Positions 1 through 6,305 of a stretch of 7,048 bases of DNA are shown here, in pieces (position 1 is the stretch's first letter; every line of letters starts with the position of its first letter). Made by a program: the position numbers and the translations under genes. Under the pieces are notes generated by a model, which was not told the DNA's origin, searched no databases, and worked only from the letters and a program-made list of their open reading frames with translations. This DNA comes from Mycoplasma sp. CAG:956 (GTDB taxonomy: Bacteria; Bacillota_I; Bacilli_A; RF39; UBA660): contig HF993090.1 of assembly GCA_000433475.1 (NCBI GenBank), positions 18,035-25,082 on the forward strand. The letters are read 5' to 3'.

Positions 1-2
1 GT

Positions 3-494
3 GAATTAACTTTTAAGAGAGCTTTAAATCAACCAGGACAGTTTGCATCAGAAGAAACAATAATTATTAAAGGACCAAAAGGTTCTATTGAGAAAGTAAG
101 AGTACTAGGACCTTTTCGCTCTTACAATCAAGTAGAAGTATCAAAAACAGATGCTTATAAATTAGGGATAAATCCACCAGTAAGAAAAAGTGGTGATTTA
201 GAAGGAGCAAGTCTTCTTGAATTAATTGGACCTAAAGATAAAATTACTTTACCATGTGGAATAATAGCTAATCGTCATATTCATATTTCTGATGATCTTG
301 CTAAAGAATGGGGTGTTGTTGATGATGAGCCAGTTGGGGTTATTATTGATGGTGAAAAAAAAGGATTAGTGGAAGCTTTCTTTAAAACCAGTAGTGATGG
401 TTATTTAGAGATTCACTTAGATACAGATGATGCTAATGGTTTTCTTTTAAAACAAAATGATACAGTAGAAATTAGATTTAAGAAAAGAAATTAA
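3..494 (+). CDS. pduL: Phosphate propanoyltransferase / phosphotransacetylase PduL, 3' part
   Basis: This is the C-terminal 163 residues of a PduL-type phosphotransacylase, which interconverts acyl-CoA plus phosphate with acyl-phosphate plus CoA. The reading frame is open from the window edge, so the start lies outside; members are usually about 210 residues, so roughly 50 are missing. Family signatures visible are LNQPGQFASEE and GPKGSIEKVRVLGP near the front, EVSKTDAYKLGINPPVRKSGD in the middle, and IIANRHIHIS followed by EIHLDTDDAN in the second half. The HIH pair and the later His are typical metal-site residues of this zinc-dependent family. I see no microcompartment genes nearby, so a housekeeping role making acetyl-phosphate for acetate kinase is more likely than propanediol use, but that is inference. 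The TAA stop lies at the start of a terminator hairpin, so pduL ends its transcript. Confidence 0.93.
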   Translation, partial: ELTFKRALNQPGQFASEETIIIKGPKGSIEKVRVLGPFRSYNQVEVSKTDAYKLGINPPVRKSGDLEGASLLELIGPKDKITLPCGIIANRHIHISDDLAKEWGVVDDEPVGVIIDGEKKGLVEAFFKTSSDGYLEIHLDTDDANGFLLKQNDTVEIRFKKRN

Positions 495-520
495 GTAATG
501 GTTAATCCATTACTTTTTTT
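493..520 (+). terminator. Rho-independent terminator after pduL
   Basis: A perfect 9-bp stem (AAGTAATGG at 493-501, CCATTACTT at 507-515) encloses a 5-base loop (TTAAT) and runs into a T stretch ending at 520. The left arm overlaps the last two bases of the pduL stop codon. It separates pduL from the pilin unit. Confidence 0.85.
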
Positions 521-562
521 ATTGCAAATTAAAATATTTTACTATTATAATTAGATTTGATA

Positions 563-571
563 TGGTAGAAT
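563..571 (+). promoter_or_regulatory. Possible extended -10 promoter for the pilin-like operon
   Basis: TGGTAGAAT matches an extended -10 (TGn followed by TAGAAT at 566-571). No good -35 is visible at 16-18 bases upstream, where the sequence is only AT-rich. It would put transcription start near 578 and give a leader of about 70 bases before the TTG start at 647. It is the best candidate in the 521-646 gap, but it is weak. Confidence 0.3.
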
Positions 572-605
572 ATTTAAAGTAAGGTAGGTGAGTAGTATAA
601 AGACA

Positions 606-650
606 ATGCTTGTAATTTTAAAAATGAATAGAAAGGGTATAATATTTTGA
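606..650 (+). CDS. Possible 14-codon leader peptide overlapping the pilin start
   Basis: ATG at 606 opens a 14-residue frame (MLVILKMNRKGIIF) that ends with TGA at 648-650. The stop overlaps the TTG start of the next gene (647-649), an arrangement seen in translational coupling. An AGGTGAG at 586-592 could be its Shine-Dalgarno, but the 13-base spacing is long; an internal ATG at 624 has none. The stretch MNRKG resembles the leader of many type IV prepilins, which may be chance or the remnant of an older start in another frame. There is no direct sign that it is translated. Confidence 0.2.
   Translation: MLVILKMNRKGIIF
631..649 (+). promoter_or_regulatory. Shine-Dalgarno and TTG start of the pilin-like gene
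   Basis: GAAAGGG at 631-637 lies 9 bases before TTG at 647-649. The TTG is preferred because it gives the short basic leader MKKCSKG followed directly by the prepilin motif. The next in-frame ATG (codon 20, at 704) lies inside the hydrophobic helix and would remove the processing site. The only nearby upstream ATGs (606, 624) are in another frame. Confidence 0.7.
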
Positions 651-2812
651 AAAAATGTAGTAAAGGTTTTTCTATTCCAGAATTGTTAGCGGCAATTGTA
701 ATAATGGGTATTTTAGTTACAATAGCAATTGCTAGTTATAATGGAATTAGTAAAAACATGAAACAAAAAACTTATGAAAATAAATTAAGTTTAATTAAAA
801 CTAAAGCTTTAGAATATGCTATTGATAATGAAGTAGATGTAGCTACAATAAGTGTTGCTAAATTAGTTGATGAAGGCTATTTAGAAATGGAAAATGATAC
901 TGATGCTAATGAAAAAATAAGTAATCCTTTAGGAGGATATTTTGATTGTTATAAAATAGATATTAATAGAAATCTAGATGATTATGATATAAATGTTAAT
1001 GATAGTAATGATTGTGCTTTAGCAGATAGTGATACTTTAGCATCTAATATTAATATTTATGCTTATGAAGATGATGGCAATCCTTTAGGAGATAATAATA
1101 AATTAGGAGTTAATAAGGATATTAGATGGACTAATAATAATGTTTATTTATATTTAGATCCAGCTTCTTTAGGTGGACTTGCTAGTCAAGAAATGACTAT
1201 TACTTGGAGTATTAATGGTAATAATGATATTAAGAGTTCTAATGTTATAAATTATCCTAGTACTAATAGTGAGTATGCTAATGTTTATAAATTAGAAACT
1301 AGTTATTTATTAAATACTAGAGTTACTGTTAAGGTACAAACTAGTAGTGGCTTACTTTCTAAAAGTGTTAATATTAAGATAGATAAAGAAAAACCAAGTC
1401 TTGCCCTAGATACTAATGCTTCTTATGAGACTTCTAGTAAAGTAATTACTTTTAATGGTAGTGATGGTGCTGGTTCAGGCTTTTCTGAGTTTGCTTATGC
1501 TTTAACGGATAATTTAGATACTACACCAGAATTTAGTATTAAGAGTGGTGAAAATCATATGGAAGTTTATGAAAATAAAACTTATTATGGTTATGCCATT
1601 GATCGTGTTGGTAATGTTAGTAGTCCAGTTGAAATTAATATTTCTAATATTGATAATTCTAAGCCAGCTTGTAAGAATCCAGTAGATAATCCAGGATGGT
1701 CAACTAGTTATACTTATACTTATGGTTGTTTAAATGATTCAGGATCAGGCTGTGCTAATCCAAATATTACAGAAACGCAAACTGATGAGGCTCGTTTTAA
1801 AAATATTAATTGGACTGCTAAAGATAATATTGGTAATTCTAGAGAATGTTCAGCTACGGTTGCTGTTAATGTTGATAGGACAGCTCCTACTTGTAGTATT
1901 ACTGTTGATCCTAGTAGTAAAAAAGGTGATAATAACTGGTATATTGGGGATGTTAAATTAAATTTAACTACTAGTGATAACTTAAGTGGGGTTAGTGAAG
2001 TAGGTATTTCAACGAGTACTTATACAACTTTTAATGGTCAAAAGAGTGCTACTTTAAATTGGGATACTAATAGTAGTGGCGTAACTTATTATGGTTATGT
2101 AAAAGATAAGGCTGGTAATGTCGGTAAGTGTAGTATTAATGTTAGGAGGTTAACTTCGCATCCAACTTGTTCAATAAGTATTACATCGGGTACTAAGGGT
2201 ACTAACAACTGGTATGTATCAGATATTAATGCTAGTATTTCGTCTCCATCGGCTTATGTTAAGAGTAAAACTATTAATGGTCAAGCTAATTCTTATACAG
2301 TAAACTGGAATACGGCAGGACAAGCTTTAAATGGTACGGTTACTAATGAAGCTGGATTAACTGGTAATTGTAGTGGGGAAACAGTAAAAAGAGAAGTTGG
2401 TGGACTTGATTATAAAACTACCGCTAGTTCAGGTAGTACTTATGGCTGCGGATTCTTGTGGTTAGGTAAATGTACTTGGACAACTTTTGGAATGGAGATA
2501 CTTCAAACACCAATTAGTGGAATTGCATCCAAATCTCAAAGTTGGGATGGCAGTAATTATAATTTGGGTGATTCTGTTGGTTTTGAATTAAGTGCCAATA
2601 GTTCAGCTACTATTTTTCAGCGTGTGTGTTCTAATGCTGGAAACTGTATATATCATCAAGCAACTGCTTCATCAAATGGATGTGGTGCCGTCGAAAATTT
2701 AGGTGTAAAAGTAGCATCAGGCTTAATTTTAGCAGCTGGTATTGGTATGTTATTCGGACCTATAGGTGCGGTAGTTGGCGGTATTATAGGCCTATTTATA
2801 TCATGCAATTAG
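647..2812 (+). CDS. Large type IV prepilin-like surface protein with Ig-like repeats and glycine-zipper C-terminus
   Basis: This 721-residue protein has a class III-type prepilin signal: basic leader MKKCSKG, then F8 as the mature N-terminus, Glu12 at mature position 5, and a hydrophobic helix to about residue 30 (SIPELLAAIVIMGILVTIAI). A prepilin peptidase would cut after Gly7. A pilin-like helix and loop with a Cys101/Cys123 pair follows to about residue 130. Residues 140-245 look like a beta-rich domain, then about four Ig-like modules follow at roughly 248-335, 338-412, 413-500 and 505-582. Several begin P-x-C and end GN-x-x-C or similar. Residues 583-680 form a Cys-rich module, and residues 687-719 form a long hydrophobic Gly-rich stretch. 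Most pilins are 120-200 residues, so this is more like a tip adhesin or minor pilin fused to surface modules. No pilus motor or peptidase genes are in the window. A co-transcribed membrane protein follows. The ligand is unknown. Confidence 0.85.
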   Translation: MKKCSKGFSIPELLAAIVIMGILVTIAIASYNGISKNMKQKTYENKLSLIKTKALEYAIDNEVDVATISVAKLVDEGYLEMENDTDANEKISNPLGGYFDCYKIDINRNLDDYDINVNDSNDCALADSDTLASNINIYAYEDDGNPLGDNNKLGVNKDIRWTNNNVYLYLDPASLGGLASQEMTITWSINGNNDIKSSNVINYPSTNSEYANVYKLETSYLLNTRVTVKVQTSSGLLSKSVNIKIDKEKPSLALDTNASYETSSKVITFNGSDGAGSGFSEFAYALTDNLDTTPEFSIKSGENHMEVYENKTYYGYAIDRVGNVSSPVEINISNIDNSKPACKNPVDNPGWSTSYTYTYGCLNDSGSGCANPNITETQTDEARFKNINWTAKDNIGNSRECSATVAVNVDRTAPTCSITVDPSSKKGDNNWYIGDVKLNLTTSDNLSGVSEVGISTSTYTTFNGQKSATLNWDTNSSGVTYYGYVKDKAGNVGKCSINVRRLTSHPTCSISITSGTKGTNNWYVSDINASISSPSAYVKSKTINGQANSYTVNWNTAGQALNGTVTNEAGLTGNCSGETVKREVGGLDYKTTASSGSTYGCGFLWLGKCTWTTFGMEILQTPISGIASKSQSWDGSNYNLGDSVGFELSANSSATIFQRVCSNAGNCIYHQATASSNGCGAVENLGVKVASGLILAAGIGMLFGPIGAVVGGIIGLFISCN
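1886..2386 (+). repeat. Two diverged Ig-like repeats within the pilin-like protein
   Basis: Residues 414-499 and 506-580 are diverged copies of one module. Each opens with PTCSI, then has KG-x-NNWY about 12-17 residues later, a central NGQ, a W-N/D-T strand (NWDTN and NWNTA), and closes with an AG-x-x-G-x-C motif (KAGNVGKC and EAGLTGNC). The two Cys of each copy (416/495 and 508/575) sit on the first and last strands. The repeat is clear in protein, while the DNA copies have drifted. Residues 338-412 look like a more distant relative ending in NIGNSREC. Confidence 0.75.
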
Positions 2813-2822
2813 GAGGAATATG
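2811..2822 (+). promoter_or_regulatory. AGGAGG Shine-Dalgarno overlapping the upstream stop codon
   Basis: A perfect AGGAGG at 2811-2816 shares its first two bases with the TAG stop (2810-2812) of the pilin-like gene and lies only 3 bases before ATG at 2820. The spacing is shorter than usual, but no other start fits the signal-anchor N-terminus. The arrangement implies one transcript and probably translational coupling. Confidence 0.8.
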
Positions 2823-4136
2823 AAAACAAAGGATAAAAAGATTAAAACTATAACGATTATAAGTATTAGTATCATATTAATATGTTTAATCTTAGTACTG
2901 GTACTTGCTTATCTTAATAAGACAAGGATATTTAAAGAAGTTGTTAGTAATCTTGATACTAGTTTAATTTCAGAAATTGATAATAAAAATATTGATTTTC
3001 TAAATGTTAATGAACCAACAAGATTTAACTTAACATTTAATGATCATAATAATCCAGAAGAAACAATAAATGTTAAAATTGATGCTGATAATACTAAGAA
3101 TACTTTAGGTATAAATGCAAATTATAATTCTTTATATGATATAGGATTATATCAAACTAAAAATGGTATTTATTTAAAATCTGATACTTTATTAGATAAA
3201 ATATATAACCTAGATTTAACCCTAGATTCAGGATGTCAAGAAAACTGTGAAACATCGTTAGATAGTTATGTTAATAATTTAACTTCTAATTTTACATTTA
3301 ATACTGAACAGTTAAAAGAAACATTAAATTCTTTAAGAGATACTATTAATAAATCTTTAAAACCTAAGTATGTAAGTATTAATAATAAAGATAGTATTAC
3401 TATTAATGATACTACTATAAATGGTAAAAAACATAGTTATAAATTAAATAAAGATTCTTTAGAAGTATTAATAGATAATATTGATAATAATAAAGAATTA
3501 AAGAATAAATTATTTAACTTATTTGCCAATTATTTTGATAAGAATAATATAACTAAGGATAATTTTAAAGATATAATTTCGAAGATATCTCAGGAAGGTA
3601 GCTTTGATATATACGAAGTAAATGGTGATATTAAGTTAATTAAAATTAATTATGATGAATTTGCATACTTAGAAATAATACCTAATGGTAATACAGTAAA
3701 TATTAATGTTGGTGGTGACTTTATTGGTCTAGATTTTAAAATTAGTGTTGATAAAGAAAATCAAGTATATAATGTTAGTATTTATAATTTAAAAAAATTA
3801 ATATATGACATTAATTTTTCTAAAAAAGATATATTTGAACTTAATATAAAGTATCATTATAATGACAAAGTATATCCAATTAGTATTACTAATAATTCTA
3901 GTAAGGATGGTAATATAACTAAAGGAATTGTTACTTTTAAGTATAATGATTATGTTTATGATATTAATTATACTATTGAAAAAAATATTACTTTAGATAA
4001 TTATGATTTTACTAATTCTTCTAGTATTAATGATTTAACTAATATAGATACTTCTAAGTTAGAAAGTGCTATAGAGGTAATAAGGGAATCTAATTTAATA
4101 AAGAGTTTATTAAATTTATATCAAGAATTATCTTAA
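2820..4136 (+). CDS. Membrane-anchored protein with large extracellular domain, function unknown
   Basis: I do not recognise this 438-residue protein as a named family. It has a Lys-rich cytoplasmic tip (MKTKDKKIK), one strongly hydrophobic segment at about residues 11-31 (an uncleaved anchor, as no clear signal-peptidase site or lipobox follows), and about 400 residues rich in Asn, Asp, Lys, Ile and Ser outside the membrane. Alternating polar and hydrophobic residues at about 68-135 and 270-400 suggest long antiparallel beta strands, with a helical stretch at about 165-260. This could be a LolA-like or other curved-sheet fold, but that is only an impression. The only Cys outside the anchor are Cys139 and Cys143 in a C-x-x-x-C. 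It follows the pilin-like gene by 7 bases, so it is probably the partner or anchor of that protein. A hairpin terminator follows the stop by a few bases. Confidence 0.85.
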   Translation: MKTKDKKIKTITIISISIILICLILVLVLAYLNKTRIFKEVVSNLDTSLISEIDNKNIDFLNVNEPTRFNLTFNDHNNPEETINVKIDADNTKNTLGINANYNSLYDIGLYQTKNGIYLKSDTLLDKIYNLDLTLDSGCQENCETSLDSYVNNLTSNFTFNTEQLKETLNSLRDTINKSLKPKYVSINNKDSITINDTTINGKKHSYKLNKDSLEVLIDNIDNNKELKNKLFNLFANYFDKNNITKDNFKDIISKISQEGSFDIYEVNGDIKLIKINYDEFAYLEIIPNGNTVNINVGGDFIGLDFKISVDKENQVYNVSIYNLKKLIYDINFSKKDIFELNIKYHYNDKVYPISITNNSSKDGNITKGIVTFKYNDYVYDINYTIEKNITLDNYDFTNSSSINDLTNIDTSKLESAIEVIRESNLIKSLLNLYQELS

Positions 4137-4140
4137 ATAT

Positions 4141-4183
4141 AAAAAACTAATAGAGGATAAATAATGGCTTCTATTAGTTTTTT
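4141..4183 (+). terminator. Terminator-like hairpin after the pilin operon, enclosing a downstream start codon
   Basis: A perfect 14-bp inverted repeat (4141-4154 with 4170-4183) has arms A6-CTAATAGA and TCTATTAG-T6 and a 15-base loop. It starts 5 bases after the TAA at 4134-4136. The A6/T6 flanks make it a likely Rho-independent terminator, usable from either strand, although the core has few G-C pairs. The loop and left arm also hold the ribosome site (AGAGG, 4152-4156) and ATG (4164) of the following small reading frame, so the hairpin could instead limit translation of that frame. Confidence 0.65.
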
Positions 4184-4540
4184 GATTTTAATAATATTTA
4201 TGGTTTTAGTAAGTATTGGAGTTTCTTATGCATATTGGAAATTTGTTTATATGCAAAGTGATAAGAATGTTGCAGTTAGCAAGTACTTAAAGTTAGAACT
4301 TTTTAATGAAGAAGTCAATATTACTTAACTAACTATATATTCAATAAGTGATGAAGAAGGAAAAAAATTAAAAAAATACAAAGAAACATTAGGCTTTTAT
4401 TCAATAGTTGCATCTGAAATAAATTTGAAGCTGATAGTAATAATTATAAATTAAGAAAGCCAACAGGTGATATACAAAAACTTATGAAAATATATGGTAA
4501 AGAAGATTTTAATTTTATGCTACCTAGTTTGGATTACTAA
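4164..4540 (+). pseudogene. Decayed small exported protein with SipW-type 'YAYW' signal region
   Basis: ATG at 4164, 7 bases after AGAGG, opens a 54-codon frame: a hydrophobic segment (residues 4-21) ending in GVSYAYW, then a short hydrophilic part, stopped by TAA at 4326-4328. Reading straight on in the same frame gives YSISDEEGKKLKKY and more, to about 4418. There the sense appears to shift to another frame, which runs KFEADSNNYKLRKPTG and on to TAA at 4538-4540. From memory, small exported proteins of uncultured gut Bacilli carry a SYAYW-like signal end and, about 35 residues later, a PISDEEGKKL-like motif, so one nonsense mutation and one frameshift would explain the pieces. The N-terminus lacks the usual Lys residues, so the original start may be lost. 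The alternative is a real 54-residue membrane peptide. A terminator overlaps the final stop, as for an intact gene. Confidence 0.55.
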
Positions 4541-4574
4541 GATAAATTTTGGTTTAAATTCTTAGTATTTTTTT
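4535..4574 (+). terminator. Rho-independent terminator upstream of dusB
   Basis: TACTAAGA at 4535-4542 pairs with TCTTAGTA at 4560-4567, and seven T follow (4568-4574). The 17-base interior can add a TAAA/TTTA pairing (4543-4546 with 4553-4556). It contains the last stop of the decayed reading frame and ends just before the dusB promoter. Confidence 0.75.
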
Positions 4575-4588
4575 AAGTTTTATTTTAC

Positions 4589-4617
4589 TTGGTAGAAAAG
4601 GCATGGTGTGCTATAAT
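4589..4617 (+). promoter_or_regulatory. Vegetative sigma promoter of the dusB operon
   Basis: TTGGTA (4589-4594) is a good -35, separated by exactly 17 bases from a perfect -10 TATAAT (4612-4617). The -10 is preceded by TGC, making it an extended -10. Transcription would start near 4624, leaving a leader of about 30 bases with a Shine-Dalgarno (AAAGG, within 4638-4645) before ATG at 4655. It follows a terminator directly, as expected for a new unit. Confidence 0.85.
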
Positions 4618-4654
4618 TAGTAGCGAAGTGATTCTTAAAGAAAGGAAAAACTTT

Positions 4655-5644
4655 ATGGATATAGGTAATGTACATATAAAAAATAAAATTGTAGTAGCAC
4701 CGATGGCTGGGGTTACTAATACTTCCTATCGAAAGATTTTAAAAAAGATGGGTGCTGGTTTAATTTATGCCGAAATGGTAAGCGATAAGGCTTTATGCTA
4801 TAAAAGTAAGAAAACTTTAGATTTACTAAAGATGGATGATAAAGAGCGACCAATTAGTCAACAAATTTTTGGGAGTGATGAAGAATCTTTCATTGAAGCT
4901 GCTAAGTTAGTAGAAAATTTACAGCATCCTGATATAATTGATATTAATATGGGATGTCCTGTTCCTAAAGTTGCTATAAAAAATCAAGCTGGTAGTGCTC
5001 TTTTAAAAAACCCAGAAAAAATCAGAAAAATAGTATCTAGTGTTGTTAAAGCTGTGAATGTTCCAGTTACTGTAAAAATTAGGACTGGTTGGGATAATGA
5101 ACATATCAATGCCGTAGAAGTTGCTAAGGTTTGTGAAGCAGCAGGTGCAAAGGCAATTGCTATTCATGCAAGGACGAGGTCCCAAGGTTATTCAGGCAAA
5201 GCTGATTGGAGCATTATTAAAAAAGTAAAAGAAGCAGTATCAATTCCGGTAATTGGTAATGGAGATGTGACTGATTGTTATTTAGCTAAAAAAATGTTAG
5301 ATGAAACTGGGTGCGATGCTGTAATGATTGGCCGAGGTCTTTTAGGAAATCCATGGTTGATAAGGGACTGTGTTAATTATTTGGAAAATGGCAGTTTACC
5401 AAAAAGAGTTTCTAATAAAGAAAAGATTGATATGATGAGATATCATTATAAATTGTTATGTCAAGATACCAATGAAATAAGTGCTTCCTTAGAAATTAGA
5501 AGTCATATTTTATATTATTTAAAAGGAATGCCTAAGAGTAAAGAAATAAAAAATAAAATATGTAGTTGTAAGGGTGCTACAGAAATATTTGCTTGTTTAG
5601 ATGAATATGAAGCATATTTAAAAGAAAGTGAAGAGTTAGATTAA
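4655..5644 (+). CDS. dusB: tRNA-dihydrouridine synthase (DusB type)
   Basis: This is a 329-residue flavoenzyme that reduces uridine to dihydrouridine in the tRNA D-loop using FMN and NAD(P)H. The TIM barrel is clear: VVAPMAGVTNTSYR (residues 13-26) at the FMN site, GSDEESF, then DINMGCPVPKV with the catalytic acid Cys101. KIRTGW (141-146) and IHARTRSQGYSGKADW (170-185) contribute Lys and His for FMN and RNA. IGNGDV (200-205) and MIGRGLLGNPW bind the FMN phosphate. A helical C-terminal tRNA-binding part ends in YLKGMPKSKEIKN and on. DINMGCP and AGSALL fit the DusB subgroup common in Bacillota. I start it at ATG 4655, after AAAGG: the longer frame from TTG 4589 would begin on the promoter -35 and add 22 residues that families lack. 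It overlaps the next gene by one base (TAATG). Confidence 0.96.
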   Translation: MDIGNVHIKNKIVVAPMAGVTNTSYRKILKKMGAGLIYAEMVSDKALCYKSKKTLDLLKMDDKERPISQQIFGSDEESFIEAAKLVENLQHPDIIDINMGCPVPKVAIKNQAGSALLKNPEKIRKIVSSVVKAVNVPVTVKIRTGWDNEHINAVEVAKVCEAAGAKAIAIHARTRSQGYSGKADWSIIKKVKEAVSIPVIGNGDVTDCYLAKKMLDETGCDAVMIGRGLLGNPWLIRDCVNYLENGSLPKRVSNKEKIDMMRYHYKLLCQDTNEISASLEIRSHILYYLKGMPKSKEIKNKICSCKGATEIFACLDEYEAYLKESEELD

Positions 5645-6291
5645 TGAAAAAATTGAATATTATATATGAAGATAAAGAAATCTTAGTAGTTAATAAGCCT
5701 AGTAAGTTATTAACAGTAGGGACTGATAAAGAACGAGAGAGAACTTTATATCATGAGGTTAGAGAGTATTTACATAAGAAAAATCAAAAAGTATTTGTTG
5801 TACATAGATTAGATAAAGATACTTCAGGATTAGTTTTATTTGCTAAGAATCCTAGATTAAAAGAAATGTTGCAAAATAACTGGCTTCGTTATACCAGAGA
5901 GTATGTTGCAGTAGTAGAGGGAAAGCTGCCAAAAGAAAAAGATACTTTAAGATTTTATTTACAAGAAGATAAGACACATCGTGTTTATGTTAGTAATAAA
6001 GGTTTATCTAGTGTAACGGAATACGAAGTCTTAGATACTAACTCGACGCAAAGTTTAGTAAAGGTAAGAATTAAAACGGGTAGAAAGAATCAAATAAGGG
6101 CAAGTCTTGCTTACATTGGTAATCCGATTGTTGGGGATAAGAAATATGAAGCAAAGATTAATTCTTTAAGTCGTTTGGGGTTACATGCTAATAGATTAGT
6201 AATTAAGCATCCTTTGACAAATAAAGAAATGACTTTTATTTGTGATGCTCCAACTCAGTTTTATCTCGGGTTCGAAAAATATAAAAAATAA
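5644..6291 (+). CDS. RluA-family pseudouridine synthase
   Basis: This is a 215-residue RluA-type RNA pseudouridine synthase, which isomerises uridine to pseudouridine in rRNA or tRNA. It opens with IIYEDKEILVVNKPS (residues 6-20), the family start. The catalytic motif is HRLDKDTSGLVLFAK (54-68), with Asp57 as nucleophile. REYVAVVEG (85-93) and TGRKNQIRASLAYIGNPIVGDKKY follow, and LHANRLVIKHPLTN (180-193) closes the core. It is a short form with no N-terminal S4 RNA-binding domain; RluD and RluC types are about 300 residues. In the usual GR-x-H-Q-I-R motif, His is replaced by Asn149. The target site cannot be told from sequence. Its ATG shares a base with the dusB stop, so the two RNA-modifying enzymes are almost certainly made together by translational coupling. 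Confidence 0.93.
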   Translation: MKKLNIIYEDKEILVVNKPSKLLTVGTDKERERTLYHEVREYLHKKNQKVFVVHRLDKDTSGLVLFAKNPRLKEMLQNNWLRYTREYVAVVEGKLPKEKDTLRFYLQEDKTHRVYVSNKGLSSVTEYEVLDTNSTQSLVKVRIKTGRKNQIRASLAYIGNPIVGDKKYEAKINSLSRLGLHANRLVIKHPLTNKEMTFICDAPTQFYLGFEKYKK

Positions 6292-6305
6292 GGAAGTTTT
6301 TTTGT

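Noticed and set aside
638..643. Perfect TATAAT just before the pilin-like start
   Set aside because: It lies 4 bases before the TTG start and would give a transcript beginning inside the gene after the start codon; it overlaps the Shine-Dalgarno spacer and is probably chance in AT-rich DNA.
1734..1961. 75-codon open frame on the + strand inside the pilin-like gene
   Set aside because: It overlaps a well-supported coding frame, has low-complexity Leu/Ile/Val content and no Shine-Dalgarno or family match.
5003..5185. 60-codon open frame on the - strand inside dusB
   Set aside because: It is fully antisense to conserved DusB sequence and has no sign of its own expression signals.
6269..6277. 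GGTTCGAAA, resembling a tRNA T-arm
   Set aside because: No matching T-stem partner or anticodon and acceptor arms are present; it lies within the C-terminus of the RluA-family gene.
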